Source: Akebia trifoliata
Lineage: Eukaryota > Streptophyta > Magnoliopsida > Ranunculales > Lardizabalaceae
Direction of reading: 5' to 3'
Assembly (NCBI GenBank): GCA_017979445.1
Contig: CM030716.1
Location: 14,837,443 to 14,901,442, forward strand
DNA: 64,000 bases
Program-made: the position numbers and the translations under genes
Shown: piece after piece, positions 34,661-48,300 of the stretch
How the letters are laid out: every line of letters begins with the position of its first letter
How positions within the stretch are numbered: position 1 is the stretch's first letter
The notes under the pieces: generated by a model
Told to the model about the DNA's origin: nothing
Database searches by the model: none
Seen by the model: the letters and a program-made list of their open reading frames with translations, nothing else

Positions 34661-34940
34661 CAAAATATGGGTTTGAAGTTTTGGATTAAGCTGATTTTTT
34701 GTGAGGATGATCTCTATGATAAGAAGATAATCCTTAAAAAAATCAGTCCAATCTGAAACTTCTAACCCCATCAAAAGTGATTTAGAATGTGGACCGTCAA
34801 TTTTTTATCAATAATTTGTAAACCACTTTTGATGGACTTACAAGTTTGAAATTGAGCTGATTTTTTATGAAGATGGTCTTCTCATTATAGAGACCATACT
34901 AAAAAAATCAGCTCAATCAAAACCTCTAACCCATATTTTG
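34661..34940. mobile_element. MITE-like double foldback element
   Basis: The ~40-bp ends are inverted copies: CAAAATATGGGTTTGAAGTT at 34661 and its near complement ending CCATATTTTG at 34940. Inside, each half is again a hairpin: AGCTGATTTTTT pairs with AAAAAAATCAG at 34690-34760 and again at 34855-34915. The whole 280 bp can fold on itself. No ORF and no certain TSD were found; the flanks are A/T runs. Confidence 0.65.
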
Positions 34941-34944
34941 AAAA

Positions 34945-36070
34945 AGAAAATACGTAATCTAGACATTCATTCCCGCAAGCTTTAAATAGTATTAGAGATA
35001 CCCATTTGTTTTCAAACTGATGACACCCCATCTGACCATCATTTTTATGTGTGAAATCTCTTATTATTTCTATATATATATATATTAGAAATGCCACCAC
35101 CATATTTTCATCAACATTAGGGATATGCATTTGTTAGACTAATGATAATCCGACTCCCTTTCTTGTATGCTCCCCGACCTGACAATTCACAAAATCATAA
35201 ATATTTTTACTTGTGTATACCGAAGCAAAGGATCTCTGTTTCTGTGAAGGGAGCGTACAAAAAAGAGAGTCAAGTTATCAGGACTCATTTTGTTATTTTA
35301 TCTTCAATCTTAAGATTCTCTCTCTTCATCCTTCTTACCTTAGGAAGAAGACAAGATATTTGGAGCAGTAGAAAGATTGATTTTTGGATAGATAAATCAA
35401 GGATCTCTACAAGATATTCAAGAGGAGGTTGAGTACATTAAAAAATAAAAATAATAATTTAATTTAGTGATTAGCAATTTGAAGATGATAGGTTTTCTCA
35501 AAGAAGTAAGGGGGTTTTTGGCTAGAGGCTGAAGATAGGAGCGTTTAAGTCACTCTCATAGAAGACCTAGGTCAAGGTGGCATGTCAATATTGACGAAAA
35601 CATAGAGTCTAAAACAAAACATAAAAAACACTTGGATCACTTCCCTCTTTTTCTAGAAATAATGCCTGATACTGTAAGACGAATCCTAACTCATTTTCTA
35701 TTTAGAACAGATATGAACACTCAATAACTAAGGACTTGGCTTTGCCTTTGGGTAGAGTGGAATGGAGGAACAAAATTCATTTGGTCACCAAATATTCCTC
35801 TATTTTTTTATATGCAAGCAAGTTAGCGGTTGGGCTTTCAACCCAGATCGTGGTATCAATACTCAGACTAACCAACGTATCAAGCTGGCACCTTCAGTGG
35901 TTAAGGCATTGTTGACTTCTTCTTGTTTTAATTGGCATGAAATGCCTTATCATGTAGTTTTCATCATGTTGGAGGTTAGTTCACTAAATAAAATACGAGA
36001 TTTTTATTTCAAAAAGAAAGCTGGTACTAATAACAATGAGATAATGAAGAACACATACAGACTTCAGTAT
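34945..36070. other. Downstream flank of the DUF1365-family gene
   Basis: Contains a (TA)n run at 35071-35084, the second copy of the diverged direct repeat (35290-35590), and a plus-strand open frame 35762-36145 with no recognised homology that overlaps the last exon of the host gene on the other strand. The 3' UTR of the host gene should fall here, below 36071; no clear polyadenylation signal was fixed. Confidence 0.4.
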
Positions 36071-36304
36071 TTAAGTCCACGGCCACTGAGCATCTTTCCA
36101 CACACACCAACGATCTCCATTATTCCCATCAGACGAACAATCTGAATGGCTTCCATCAACTTTCGAATGAATATTCTCATCCCCTCCAATCGTCTGGCAG
36201 CACTGCAGTGCCCTATTGCGTGTTATTGCTTCCTCTCTGTACATTGGGTAGAGATATTTCGGATGTTGCATGAAGCGAACATTCTTCCACATAAGCTTGA
36301 GAGC
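36071..36304 (-). CDS. DUF1365-family gene, exon 5 and stop
   Basis: Starts after acceptor ATTTTAG|GCTCTC with [20 protein letters not shown], the family's final motif, and ends with TAA at 36073-36071. The last ~50 residues are polar and Cys/Asp/Asn-rich. Confidence 0.8.
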   Translation of the reverse strand, partial: ALKLMWKNVRFMQHPKYLYPMYREEAITRNRALQCCQTIGGDENIHSKVDGSHSDCSSDGNNGDRWCVWKDAQWPWT

Positions 36305-39300
36305 CTAAAATGAACACAGGTAAAAAAATAAAAAATAAAAACATCAATACTCGATTCCAATGTTAAAACAGTCAAGACTTAGCTTGAAATCAGTCGATGA
36401 GTTACTTGCTAGCTTGTTAAATGTTCACAACCAATCATGTTTTTTCTAAGAATGAATTTAGTGGGAAAGGGACAGATCCCCTCAAATTCCTTAAGAATAG
36501 AAATCAGTCGAAGAGCCCGACTTTGACATCTCAAAGATGGCTTATCAAGACTTATGCCAAACAAGCTACACAGAAAACAAGACTACTTGGTGATTGCCAA
36601 TGCCACATGATTCCAAAAATCATTGGGAAAGCTCTTCGGAGTTCTTCCATACACCACAGGATTGCCTGAAATTTTACTCCATGCCTCTTTCCACCTTGAA
36701 TAAGAAGTTAAAGTTAAATTTACATCTTGTGTACCTGTTTCCATAGTTGTTTGAGGTGCATTTTTTTCATAAATTTATAGTTTGTGTTTTGGGCGTAGTG
36801 GGCCTCATGTTCATGCTCTACAGATGTAAGAATCATGTGAATATGAAGCCTTTAGCAGGTGAAGTCAGAGCTGAAAACTGAAATGACCTTTGGAAATACA
36901 GAAGGTTGGGACTCCTTCCAGGAAAAAAAAATAAGGACGTTTCAGGAAAGTTGGATCTGGTCTTGCAAAAAAAACAGCAAGGACGCTTCAGGGGCTTAGG
37001 ATCTTTCTGTGTTTTCATTAGTTTAGAGAGGACAGTAGAGGGGGGTATTTTTTTGGCATTTTCAAATGGATAGCAATGTTATCTCGGACAAGATATCTCG
37101 TTTATCAAATGATATAACGTGAATGATTCATCACATTGTCTATCCATCTCATACATCAAAGAGACCAAGATGACCCGGCAGGTTATCTCAGTCTAGGACG
37201 AGATTTAAAATCATGTTTGTCGCTTGAGGGTAATGCAATACTGTCTCACTAAAATTATGCGCTGGTGACCATCCTTCCCCACAATGATGTTGAAACATTA
37301 GTATTGCAATGAAAAAGAAATCATGACTGTTTTGTTCTTCTTCTCTATGTTTTATTGTTAGTAGGCATATCTTAATAATATCCTAGTTGTTTAAAAGAGT
37401 CATATGATCACTAAGGGCATTTCTGTCCATTGTGGTTACGAGTTGTTTGGATGGTTCAGATTATAAGGAGATGGGTGGTCTAGATCTGTTTCAAAGAGCC
37501 TCTATTATAAATACTTTTCTTTCACCATGTAAAAAAAAAAAATTATTCTGGAAAACAATTTAATGGAAAGAAACATTTCTGGAGGGTTTTCTCTTAATCT
37601 TTCAAATATCCTTAGGGCTCATGGTTCTCATTGATTCTTTCATCTCTTTCTCCTTACTTTCTTTCCTATTGGTCTGTTGTTAGCCACCCTTTTGGTTGGT
37701 TTAGTTCTCAGTAGCATCATCTTAGTATTAGAGCCAAATCCAGTCCATCCATGGAAGCACAAGGAAGAGGCTGTGGAGCAAAGATGAATCAAGCCCAACA
37801 ACGAGAGATGTTGGAGATGCAAAGGATGATTGAGCAACTTACCCAGAATCAAATTAAACCAAGAATACTAATTTTCAGATTCCTAATCGGGCAGATCAAG
37901 GATTCCTAATTTTTGGATATATGCATTATTTTGCTTCGTGATCCTGACCCATGGGCTCTAGGAGAGCAGGGAAAGTGGGTTCCATGAAGCCTGTGACTAA
38001 AAGCAGTCAATAATCCCAACAGCTAGAAACCATCAGAGGCTGATTTCAGGTTGAATCAATCAAAGGCTCACTCCTATTCCAGCATTTGGACTATGATAAA
38101 TAAGATTTTTAGGTGCATATCATGTTTATATAATAATACATATGTATATCACAAATTGAAAAACATTTGAAAACAAAAGGGTCATTTCTCTATACAACTT
38201 ACTTGCCAGTATATCCACAGAGCAACTTTTTGAGGCATCAACCAGAAGAAAAATGCTGGACCAAAAGCCAATGAAGAGGAGACTCTTTTAGCTGTCAAAG
38301 TAGCTGTGAAATAGTTGCCAAGCTTGGGGTGCTGAACTGAAATTGCTAAGAAGAGATTATCCTCAGGTGCATTGGCTCTCATGCTCCAGTTCCCAAGCAT
38401 ATCCTGCACTTATTCCCAAGAGTGTTTGGTCCCATCATTTTCCAATCTTAATAAACATGAGAGTTTAATTATGATATCTCAAATGTGTGTGTTTGTGTGC
38501 ATGTGCGTGCTGGGTTCATCTATAGGTACAACTCACATCAAAGAGCTCTAATAAGAGAACTGTATTGGTCTTTCTCATCATAAGAGTTCCAAGAAATAAA
38601 TGTAAAGTGGGCCTTGCAAATCAAAATTTAATTCAAAGTTAAGTACTTATGTTAACTTACTGGAAGTCAACTCATTGAGATAATGGCTTCAAGGTTACTT
38701 TAACTGAGCAATTACACTTTACGAAACAGAGATTTGATAAAATATCCATTAAGCACAAATATTGTGTTTACGAGCGCAGGATTGTGAACTAGGTGATGAC
38801 AAACACCTAGGACTATGGTTTATAGTCTTGGTCTCCAGGTACGTCTTGATCAGTTAAAAAATGAGATGTCTTGACCAAGATAAACCTCCAATGTCTAATT
38901 CCAATAAAAAACACCTCACATATCAAGACGTTTGGGCTCAGACATTCAAGACAAAATGAGGTCTTGAACCATGTATAAAAGGAATTAGGAACTAGGTCTG
39001 AAATGTAAACTAGGTTTGAGAAGGAAGCATTGGTCATCAGTTACCACCTAAACCACCACAAAGGTTGTTCAATCCATAAGAACAACGAATCTCTTTATGA
39101 TAAATAGATCCATTTTGCCAGTTTGCTACTATGGGTAGTCCCTACAAAGGATCAGACTAATGACTTATCCGGCACTTGATTCTCAGTGAAGATGCTACAT
39201 AGTTAGTTCTTTTCCTTCAGAGACCACGAATGTAATAGTAGCATCCATCAACAAAGGGATCACTCATGATCATCTTGTCACGAAGTCAGAGTTTGGGAAT

Positions 39301-42300
39301 AAGTCAGCAAGGGGAAAATTCAATAAAATCAGGAAATAATCAGATATAATCAAGTTGGGGTTGGGGCTGTGCAATTGCTCCTACTAAGTGTTCTCATAAT
39401 ATATCATCGAATCCCATATCAAATTATAATAATAAATCACCAACCCCATATTGATAGCATCCATACATTCCCAAAAAGTAATCACAAGTCCACACCACAT
39501 TCAAAGGTTATATTATTCAAAATATTTTTAAAAAAAATTTATAATCATGAGTCCAAGTTGGGATCCATCAACTGGCTAAAATCAGCAAATTCAATGTAGT
39601 ACTCATTATCAGACGTTCCATCGGTAAAATGGTCACCATTATCTTCATCAAGGCTCTATTGATGGTAGGACCTGCCCCCACCTTGTTAAATTGGATTATT
39701 GCAGGTTATATGACCACCCCAAATAAAAAAGTCCCCAAAAATTTGAGACGTCAAATGCTGATAGTAGATGATTCTAAAATATCAGACTTTTAATTATAAA
39801 TATTCCATGCTGAAGAATATACACATTAGAGAATAAGGTTGGAATTATTTTATTTCCGAATATATTATGATTCTTGCTAGTTAATTATGTGTTGTATGGT
39901 AGAAAAATTCACATTTACACCCCGAGATTCACAGCACCACTAGATAAAAAACGCAACAAGTTGCCTTCTAAGCACTGAGGTGGTACTCGCCATAGTCAGA
40001 TTCAGAGTTCAAATTGAACAAGAATCAATTCGTCTCAATGAACTAGTTTACCTTTATTTATAACTGTCGATTTATCATCTTTTTAGACATCTTTCCTTCA
40101 CGTTTCTATGATTTATTTTCAAGCAGATTCAATCATAATATCTTTCCTTTTCAATCTCAATCAAGATCAAATCCCTTGATCTTCTACTAGATTCTCAAAA
40201 TTCAAACTTATCCAAGCTCTGCACACAATCCGGACCACTACTCTCAAGGTCACGACTCTACTCTTCATTCTCGACCTTTTCACTTGGAATTCCTCTCAAT
40301 TTTCCGTGGATGACCGGTGGGACATCCCTCTATTGACTTCCCTTAGGGTGATTTGGGGGTTTCTTCCCATAGGTTTCAGAGGATTGCTCTAGGGAGTTTT
40401 ACTATTTATCTCGAGGTGCTCCTCAAGATTTGCACTCCTCCATGACAATCGAACAATTGTGCCTAGGTGCAGATTTTTGCTAACACATGTTGTAAGACAC
40501 AAGTATGGCCTAGTGCCTCATCTTGCATTTTAGATAATACTTTCTTTTAGGTTAGTTTCCTTATTTAGCAGAAGTATAATATTCTAGAAAAAAAATGACT
40601 CAAAGAAGGGATCTTTTCCTTCCCATTCTTAATTAATGGATAAAGAACAATGAGAGTATCACATGCGATAAAAATCTGCCCTATTTTCATAGAAAGCACA
40701 AACTGCCCGATTAAATTAAAACCTTTTCTACCCCTGGAAATAATTTTCCCAATCAACTAAAGGGCACTAAAATCCGACCCTCTATGCAATAGGTAATGAT
40801 CGTTGAAAACTCGAGTACGCACTCCATCAAATAAGGAGACCATGCTTCTTTGAACATTCCTTGTGAAATTATAAGAGGAAAAAAAGTACATAGGACATCA
40901 AAGCATGCATCTAAACAGAGTATTGTAATGCGAAGGGACATCACCTTCTAAAGAAAGGAAGCCGATTATTGAAGTCAAAGTTAGTTAGGTTTATTTGTTT
41001 TTTATTTTTTCAAATAAGAAATATTCTGATTGTTATTTCCAGAATATTAGCAGAGTTTATTTCCTAAAATAAAGGAGATATTCTTTCCTTTAAATAGTTG
41101 TTTTTTTGTTCCTATTTTTGAGGGATTTGGAGCCGTTCCAAATAGCCTATTTAACTTGTACCTCTTCATTCAAGAAATAATAAGAGCTGATTATTTCATT
41201 CTAAAATCTTCATGGTTCAGAGCTAGCCTCTGATATCATTTAATCTCTTTCAAATGACCAAATACGGCATGGCCACTGAAAGACAAAACTCAGGGTCTAA
41301 AGTTACTTCCAGCCCTGAAACAATTTCAGCACCTGTCAATCATGATGGATCTAAAACCACATCTCTCATCACCGGCCACAAGTTCAACGGACATAACTTC
41401 CTCCAATGGTCTCAGTCCGTTATGATGTTTATATGTGGCAAAGGGAAAGATGAGTATCTCACAAGTGAAGTTTCCATTCCAGCAAAGAATGATTCTAAGT
41501 ACAAGGCTTGGAAGACTGAAAATAACATGGTGATGTCCTGGCTTATTAACTCAATGAACAACGATATAGGAGAAAATTTTCTTCTGTATGGGACAGCAAA
41601 AGAAATTTGGGATGATGTCAGAGAAACCTATTCAAGTTTTGAAAATACTTCAGAACTATTCGAAGTCAAAGCCATCCTCCATGATCTGCGTTAGGGAGAT
41701 CTTTTAGTCACTCACTACTTCAACTCTCTCACGCACCATTGGTAGCAGCTTGATATGTTCGAGGTTTATCCATGGAAGTGTTCTGAAGATACAACAATTT
41801 ATAAGAAGATTGTTAAACAGAAAAGAACTTTCAAATTTTTATTAGGTCTCAATAAAAATCTTGATGAAGTTAGAGGGAGAATAATGAGCACAAAACCACT
41901 ACCGAGTATTAGAGAAGCTTTTTGTGAGGTTCGCAGAAAAAAAGTAATGATGGGACCACAAACTTCTACCTCCACGGTTGAAGGATCAGCACTAGCTGCA
42001 AGAGATTTTTCCAGCAATACTCAAGATAGCTGACCAAGAAGAGGACGATCTTGGTGTGACCATTGCCGCAAACCTAGCCATGTCCGTGACACCTGTTGGA
42101 AACTTCATGGAAAACTAGCAGATTAGAAGCCTAGAGAGAGTCGTGGAAATGCTACGACAACTATGGAAAATTCTCCAAATGTGCCTGAATCAAGTCCTTT
42201 CTCTAAGGAGCAATTGGAAGCCCTTCAGAAACTCCTTAATCAAACTTCAATGTCACAAACTAGTCCTTCTTCTGGTATGGGAATGTTAGCCCTAAAAGGT

Positions 42301-45300
42301 AAAATTTCCATCGTTTTTGCAACCACTAAGAAATGTGCTAAACCATGGATACTAGACACAAGAGCATCTGATCACATGTCTGGAGATGCAACTCTATTTT
42401 CTGAGTATAGTCCGTGTAATAATAATTATACTGTTAAGATAGCAGATGGATCCCACTCCAAAGTTGAAGGCATTGGTTCCATAAAGATTTCAAAGGATCT
42501 GATTCTAAACTCTATTTTGCATGTTCCTAACCTTGATTGTAATCTTCCTTCAATTAGAAAGTTTACAGCTGATCATAATTGTGTGGCTAAATTTTTCTCA
42601 AACTTATGTGAATTTCAAGAACTGGATTCGGGGAAGAGGATTGGCAGTGCTGATTTGTGTTCTGGACTCTATCTCCTCAAAGGCAAGAATTCTCTAATAA
42701 GACAAGCTAAAAATGCTAGTTGTGTTTCTTTTGTTAGTCATTCTGATCTTAGTTTATGCATCAATAAGGATAGTGAAGTAATGTTATGGCACTATCGTTT
42801 AGGACATCCAAATTTCATGTATTTAGAAAAATTATTTCTTTCTCTTTTCATCAATAAAAATTCATCCCATTTCTATTGTGAAATCTGTCAACTCTCTAAA
42901 CATACTCGTAGTAGTTATCCTAGTATTTTATATAACCCATCTCATCCATTTTTCATGATTCACAGTGATGTGTGGGGACCTTCAAAAGTAAGAAATATAA
43001 CAGGAAAAAGATGGTTTGTGTCATTCATTGATGATCATACTAGGTTAACAAGGATCTTTCTTAGAAAGAAAAATCTGAAGTGTGTCAAAATTTTTCAGAA
43101 TTTTAATGTGATTATACAAACTCAATTTCAAACAAAAATCCAAGTTTTAAAGACAGATAATGCCAAAGAATACTTTCCATCTGTTCTTGGAAATTATCTT
43201 GTAAATCAAGGAATTATTCATCTGAGTTCTTGTGTTGACACTCCTCAACAAAACCGGGTAGTTGAGCAGAAAAATAGACATTTGCTAGAAGTTGCTAGAT
43301 CTAACATGTTTTCTACCTATGTTCCTAAATTCTTTTGGGGGGACGCAATTCTTACAGCTGCTTATCTAATCAATAGGATGCCATCTAGAGTTCTCAAATT
43401 CCAAACTCCTTGTCAAACACTTCTCCAATCCTATCCTTCTACTAAAATTCTTTCATCCCTTGATCCTAAAATATTTGGTTGCACCGTGTTTGTTCATATT
43501 CATCAACAACATCGCACTAAATTAGATCCAAAATCTATTAAGTGCATCTTTTTGGGATATTCTTCACATCAAAAAGGATATAAAAGTTATTCTTCTATCA
43601 CAAAAAAGGTCTATAACTCTATGGATGTTAAATTTTTTGAACATCAATCCTATTATCCTAAATCTGAAATTTAAGGGGAGAATATGAGAGAATTTCAATT
43701 CTGGGAAAATGTTTATGGTCTAGAATTTAATCCACAAGTTGATATCAATCCATCCATTTCATCTTTGCCTATTTTGTCACAACCAGCCATTGTCCAAGAC
43801 ACACAAGCTGTTATTCCTACTCAAAATCCAGTCGAACCAGTTTCAACAAAACAAACACAAGCTACTAACAATAATCAGCTTCGTGTCTATACTAAAAGAA
43901 AGAAACCTGAAAATGAGAAAGAATCCATAACATCTATCACTCACGACTGAACTAGATCCAAAACCTACTCAAATTCATTCAAGTATGGAAAAATCTAACG
44001 ATAATAATATTGATTTTGCTTGTATTCCTGATGATTTGGATAAACCGATTGCTCTAAGAAAGGATGTTCGGACTTGTACAACTCATCCCATATGCAATTT
44101 TGTGTCATATAATGCCTTATCATCATCCTACAAGGCATTTGTGTCTACTCTTGATAGTGTACAGGTTCCTAACTCTATACAGGAAGTTTTAAAAGATCCT
44201 AAGTGGAAGATAGCAGTTAATGAAGAAGTTAGTGCTTTGATAAAGAATGGTACATGGGACATTGTTGATCTTCCTCCCGAAAAAAGGGCAGTCGGTTGTA
44301 AATGGGTGTTCACAGTCAAGCACAAGGCAAATGGTAGTATCGAGAGGTTCAAAGCTCACTTGGTAGCAAAGGGTTTCACTCGGTCTTATGGAATTGACTA
44401 TCAAGAAACGTTTGCCCCAGTTGCAAAACTTAATACAATCAGGGTTCTTCTTTCTCTTGCAGCAAATCAAGATTGGGCTTTACATCAGTTAGACGTGAAA
44501 AATGCATTTATAAACGGTGATCTTGAAGAAGAGGTATATATGGAGATACCTCCTGGACTTGAAAATTCTTCAAACTACAACAAAGTATGTAGACTTCAGA
44601 ATAAACAATCCCCACGTGCATGGTTTGATAGGTTTGCAAAATCAGTAGTCAAAAGTGTATACACACAATGTCAAGCTGATCATACTTTGTTTGTTAAATT
44701 CTCTCCAGAAATGAAGATAGCATTGCTAATTGTATATGTTGATGATATAATCTTGACAGGTGATTATGAAGATGAGCTTTTAAGATTGAAGAAGACATTG
44801 GCTCAAGAATTTGAAATCAAAGACTTGGAATATCTCAAGTACTTCCTTGGCATGGAAGTAGCAAGATCCAAATAAGGTATATTTGTTTCTCAATGCAAAT
44901 ATGTAGTAGACTTATTAAAGGAAACAGGAATGCTCATATGTCAACCTACAGCTACACCAATGGATTCAACCAAGAAGATTGGTTTGGACAAGGATGGTAC
45001 ACCAGTGGATAAAGGGAGATATCAAAGACTAGTAGGGCGACTCATTTATCTCTCGCACACTCGACCTGATATAGGTTTTTCTGTAAGTGTTGTGAGTCAA
45101 TTTATGAATAGTCCAACTGAAGTGCATATGGAGGCTGTTTACCGAATTCTTAGGTATCTTAAAATGACTCCTAGAAGAGGTATTCTGTACAGGAAAAGTG
45201 ATAATAGAGAAGTTGAAGTATACACAGATGCAGATTGGGCAGGTGACATTTCAGATAGAAGATCGACCTCGGGATATTGTACCTATGTTTGAGGAAATCT

Positions 45301-48300
45301 AGTAACATGGAGAAGCAAAAAGCAATATGTTGTCTCAAGGAGTAGTGCTGAAGCAAAGGTCAGGGCACTTGCTCTTGGAATTTGTGAAGGAATGTGGATA
45401 AGAAGATTGTTATGTGAACTAAGAGTAACTTTGAAGAGACCAATCAAGATGTTGTGTGATAATCTAGCTGCTATAAGTATTGCAAAAAATCCAGTCCATC
45501 ATGATAGAACTAAACATGTTGAACTGGATCGACATTTTATTTCTGAGAAGATTGAGAATGAAATTGTGCAGACAGTTTATACTCCTACATGGCTTCAGAT
45601 CGCAGATATTCTCATGAAGGCTTTGCCTAGGGCTAACTTTGAAGAATTGAGTAACAAGCTGGGTATGATTAATATTTACAACCTAGCTTGAGGGGGAGTG
45701 CGGATTATTGAAGTCAAAGTTAGTTAGGTTTATTTGTTTTTTATTTTTTCAAATAAGAAATATTCTGGTTGTTATTTCCAGAATATTAGTAAAGTTTATT
45801 TCCAAAATTAAAGGAGATATTCTCTCCTTTAAATAGTTGTTTTTCTGTTCCTCTTTTTTAGGGATTTGGAGCTGTTCCAAATAGCCTATTTAACTTATAC
45901 GTTTCTGTTCATTCAAGAAATAATAAGACATGATTATTTCATTCTAAAATCTTCATGAACCATACCTAATCAAAGGCCCAAAGATCACCAAAAAATAAAT
46001 AAATAAAATCAGTTAATGAATCATACCATAAAAGGACTGACATGTAATGGCTTTGCAACAAGATCTGAGTTTGGGTCAAAAAGAAATGACACTCTCTCAC
46101 CCCATGGTGTATTTGTTACCTAAAATCATATATGAGCAAAAATGTCAACAGCATTAAAGCACAAAATGTCCTTATGCATAGAAATCAATTAGATGGGCAA
46201 CTATTCTAACCAATCACTTAAATCAACACTATTCATAACAGTTGATCAAACCTTAAAAGCATATGTGTGTATATATATATACATAAGTGAAAGAAACAAG
46301 AAAAGCAAAAACAAAAACAACAATAGAAGCTTACTATGACTTGGTTCTTGCCCACTAAGATTAGAAAAAAAAAACAGAGAAAGGGTTTCCTATTGTAGAA
46401 ATAAATAATTATTAAAATATGTTTATGTTAGAGGAGTTCTAACTAAATATCTAGTTGTATGGGGAGCTTTTAATAATTTTAAGAAGTTAATATATAAATA
46501 GTGAGAGGGGCTGATTAACCCATATCTCTTATTGATTATTCTCCGTAATCTCCTCTTCTTCTCTCTTTCATCGCTCTTTTTTCTTTTCATTACTTTTAGA
46601 TCTCAACTACAACTTGGTATCAAAGCGTCGATCTATCAAAGCAAGGCATCCAGATATTTTGCTGCTGAAATTTTCTACGATTGTTGACATCATCTGTACA
46701 ACTACTAACGTCAGCAAGTAGGAGTTGAAACCAACATGGTTGAAGTCGCCCTAATTTATGGAGGTTTTTAGGATTTATTTCCAGAATTTTTTTTGAGTAT
46801 TTGACAGTGTTTTCATCGATTTTCAAAAAAAAATCAATTTTGAGAAATCTTGATCTAGTGAGCTGTTGGGGCTTTTTCGAGGTGTCTCTTTTGATGGATC
46901 TGGTCATTATCATACACATAAGAAGTAGTTTCATTTGATTTGGTGAAGAATTGAAGTGTCGGTGAGGAAAAATTCCTAATAGTTTTGCCACCCTTTTGGC
47001 TTTTTTTTTTTACCTGAATCAGATCCAGCACCTATTCAATCCATATTAGAGTAAAAAATGTTCGTTGAAAAGAATTCCATAGGTGGTGGGTCCAGCATTG
47101 GTGCTCCAGTGCCGATTCCTCTAGTGAGGGTTATGGAGACAAACTATAATTACTAAACTGCCCCTAAATATTATACTAAAATCATGAACCAATAAAACAT
47201 CAAAATAAACCCAAAAAAATATATAATTAATGCCCTAAAACAGAAATCTAAATAAAACTAAAATCTAATCTTCAAGATTTGATGTCCCTATCATTCTCCT
47301 CGGCTGGGAAGATGTCGCCACTGGCAAAATAAAATTGTGGTAATTCCCCAATAAATGAAGCCTTTGTAGTCCATGTGCAATATGATCCCGGCTTGTTTCT
47401 CAATCAATGCACCCTCCACACTCCAATATATATCATCAAACCAAGTAAAAATTCGTTGAACTCCTATTTTCTAGCAAGAACTAAAACTAGCACTCTGAAA
47501 TGCTCCATGTATAATGTAACTCATTGGTTTTTCCCAAATATCATCTACCTTTTCTTATCTGTGGAACAAAATCTGTGTAGGGTAAAGGATGTAGTGACTC
47601 AATAATTTTGTTTTCCAATCGTTCAAATTTTTCAAACTTTGATTCTTCTTCAAGATCCAATATTGATGCCTCACATTCGTCAGTCTCACTGTCGATTAGA
47701 TCAGGCTCATCGGTTTCTTCATTACTCGCCTTGAGTTTAGGTGCATGGACTTTTATCACATTTGCTTCATTATCCTTGTTCAAGCACTCTGATTTAAAGT
47801 ATCCAAAATGATTGAACTTGGAGCACAAGTTTTATTATCTGAACTCATACCATGGATCACGTAATTGCCTGTGTTCTTTACTTTCCTTTATAATATGTTC
47901 ACGAAAGATGTAAAAATATGCCCAAGAGTGGCACGTTCGATGTAGTTTTGACAACATACTTTAGAATTCCTCTGAGAATATATTTGCTGAGTCCATCTCT
48001 CTTCAATGCGATTTACTAATTTGTTTTGCCTGAACCTAGGCTCTGACACCAAATCTGATGCAGGATGGAAAGGGGAGAAAAGAAAATAAGGGGATTTAAG
48101 GAATTTGATTAAGGATTTGGGCAACAATAGGAAAGGGATTTCCAAAATCCCAACAAATTTAAAACACAAAACTTTTCAATTACAACATTTTGAAATTATG
48201 ATTAGAGGAAGGTTTAAGGGTTTAAGGATTAGGGAAAGGTTTAGGGTATAGGGTAGATTTGGAAAAGAGATTAATGAAATAAGGGTTAAAGAAAGTGGAG

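Larger units (their letters stand above)
40960..45955 (+). mobile_element. Copia A: near-complete Ty1/copia element in intron 3
   Basis: LTRs 40960-41212 and 45699-45955, PBS-like TGGTTCAGAGCTAG at 41213, gag 41254-42160, protease/integrase to about 43675, RT and RNase H to 45691, and a PPT (GCTTGAGGGGGAG) just before the right LTR. Total about 5.0 kb. By eye the LTRs differ at about 15 of 255 positions. No matching TSD was seen (left flank AAGGA, right flank TGAAC). It lies antisense in the DUF1365-family gene. Confidence 0.85.

Noticed and set aside
35762..36145. Plus-strand open frame of 127 codons
   Set aside because: No recognised homology, and it overlaps the well-supported last exon of the DUF1365-family gene on the other strand.
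47888..48169. Minus-strand frame of 93 codons at the 5' LTR and leader of the truncated element
   Set aside because: It spans the LTR end and PBS, so it cannot be a normal gene.
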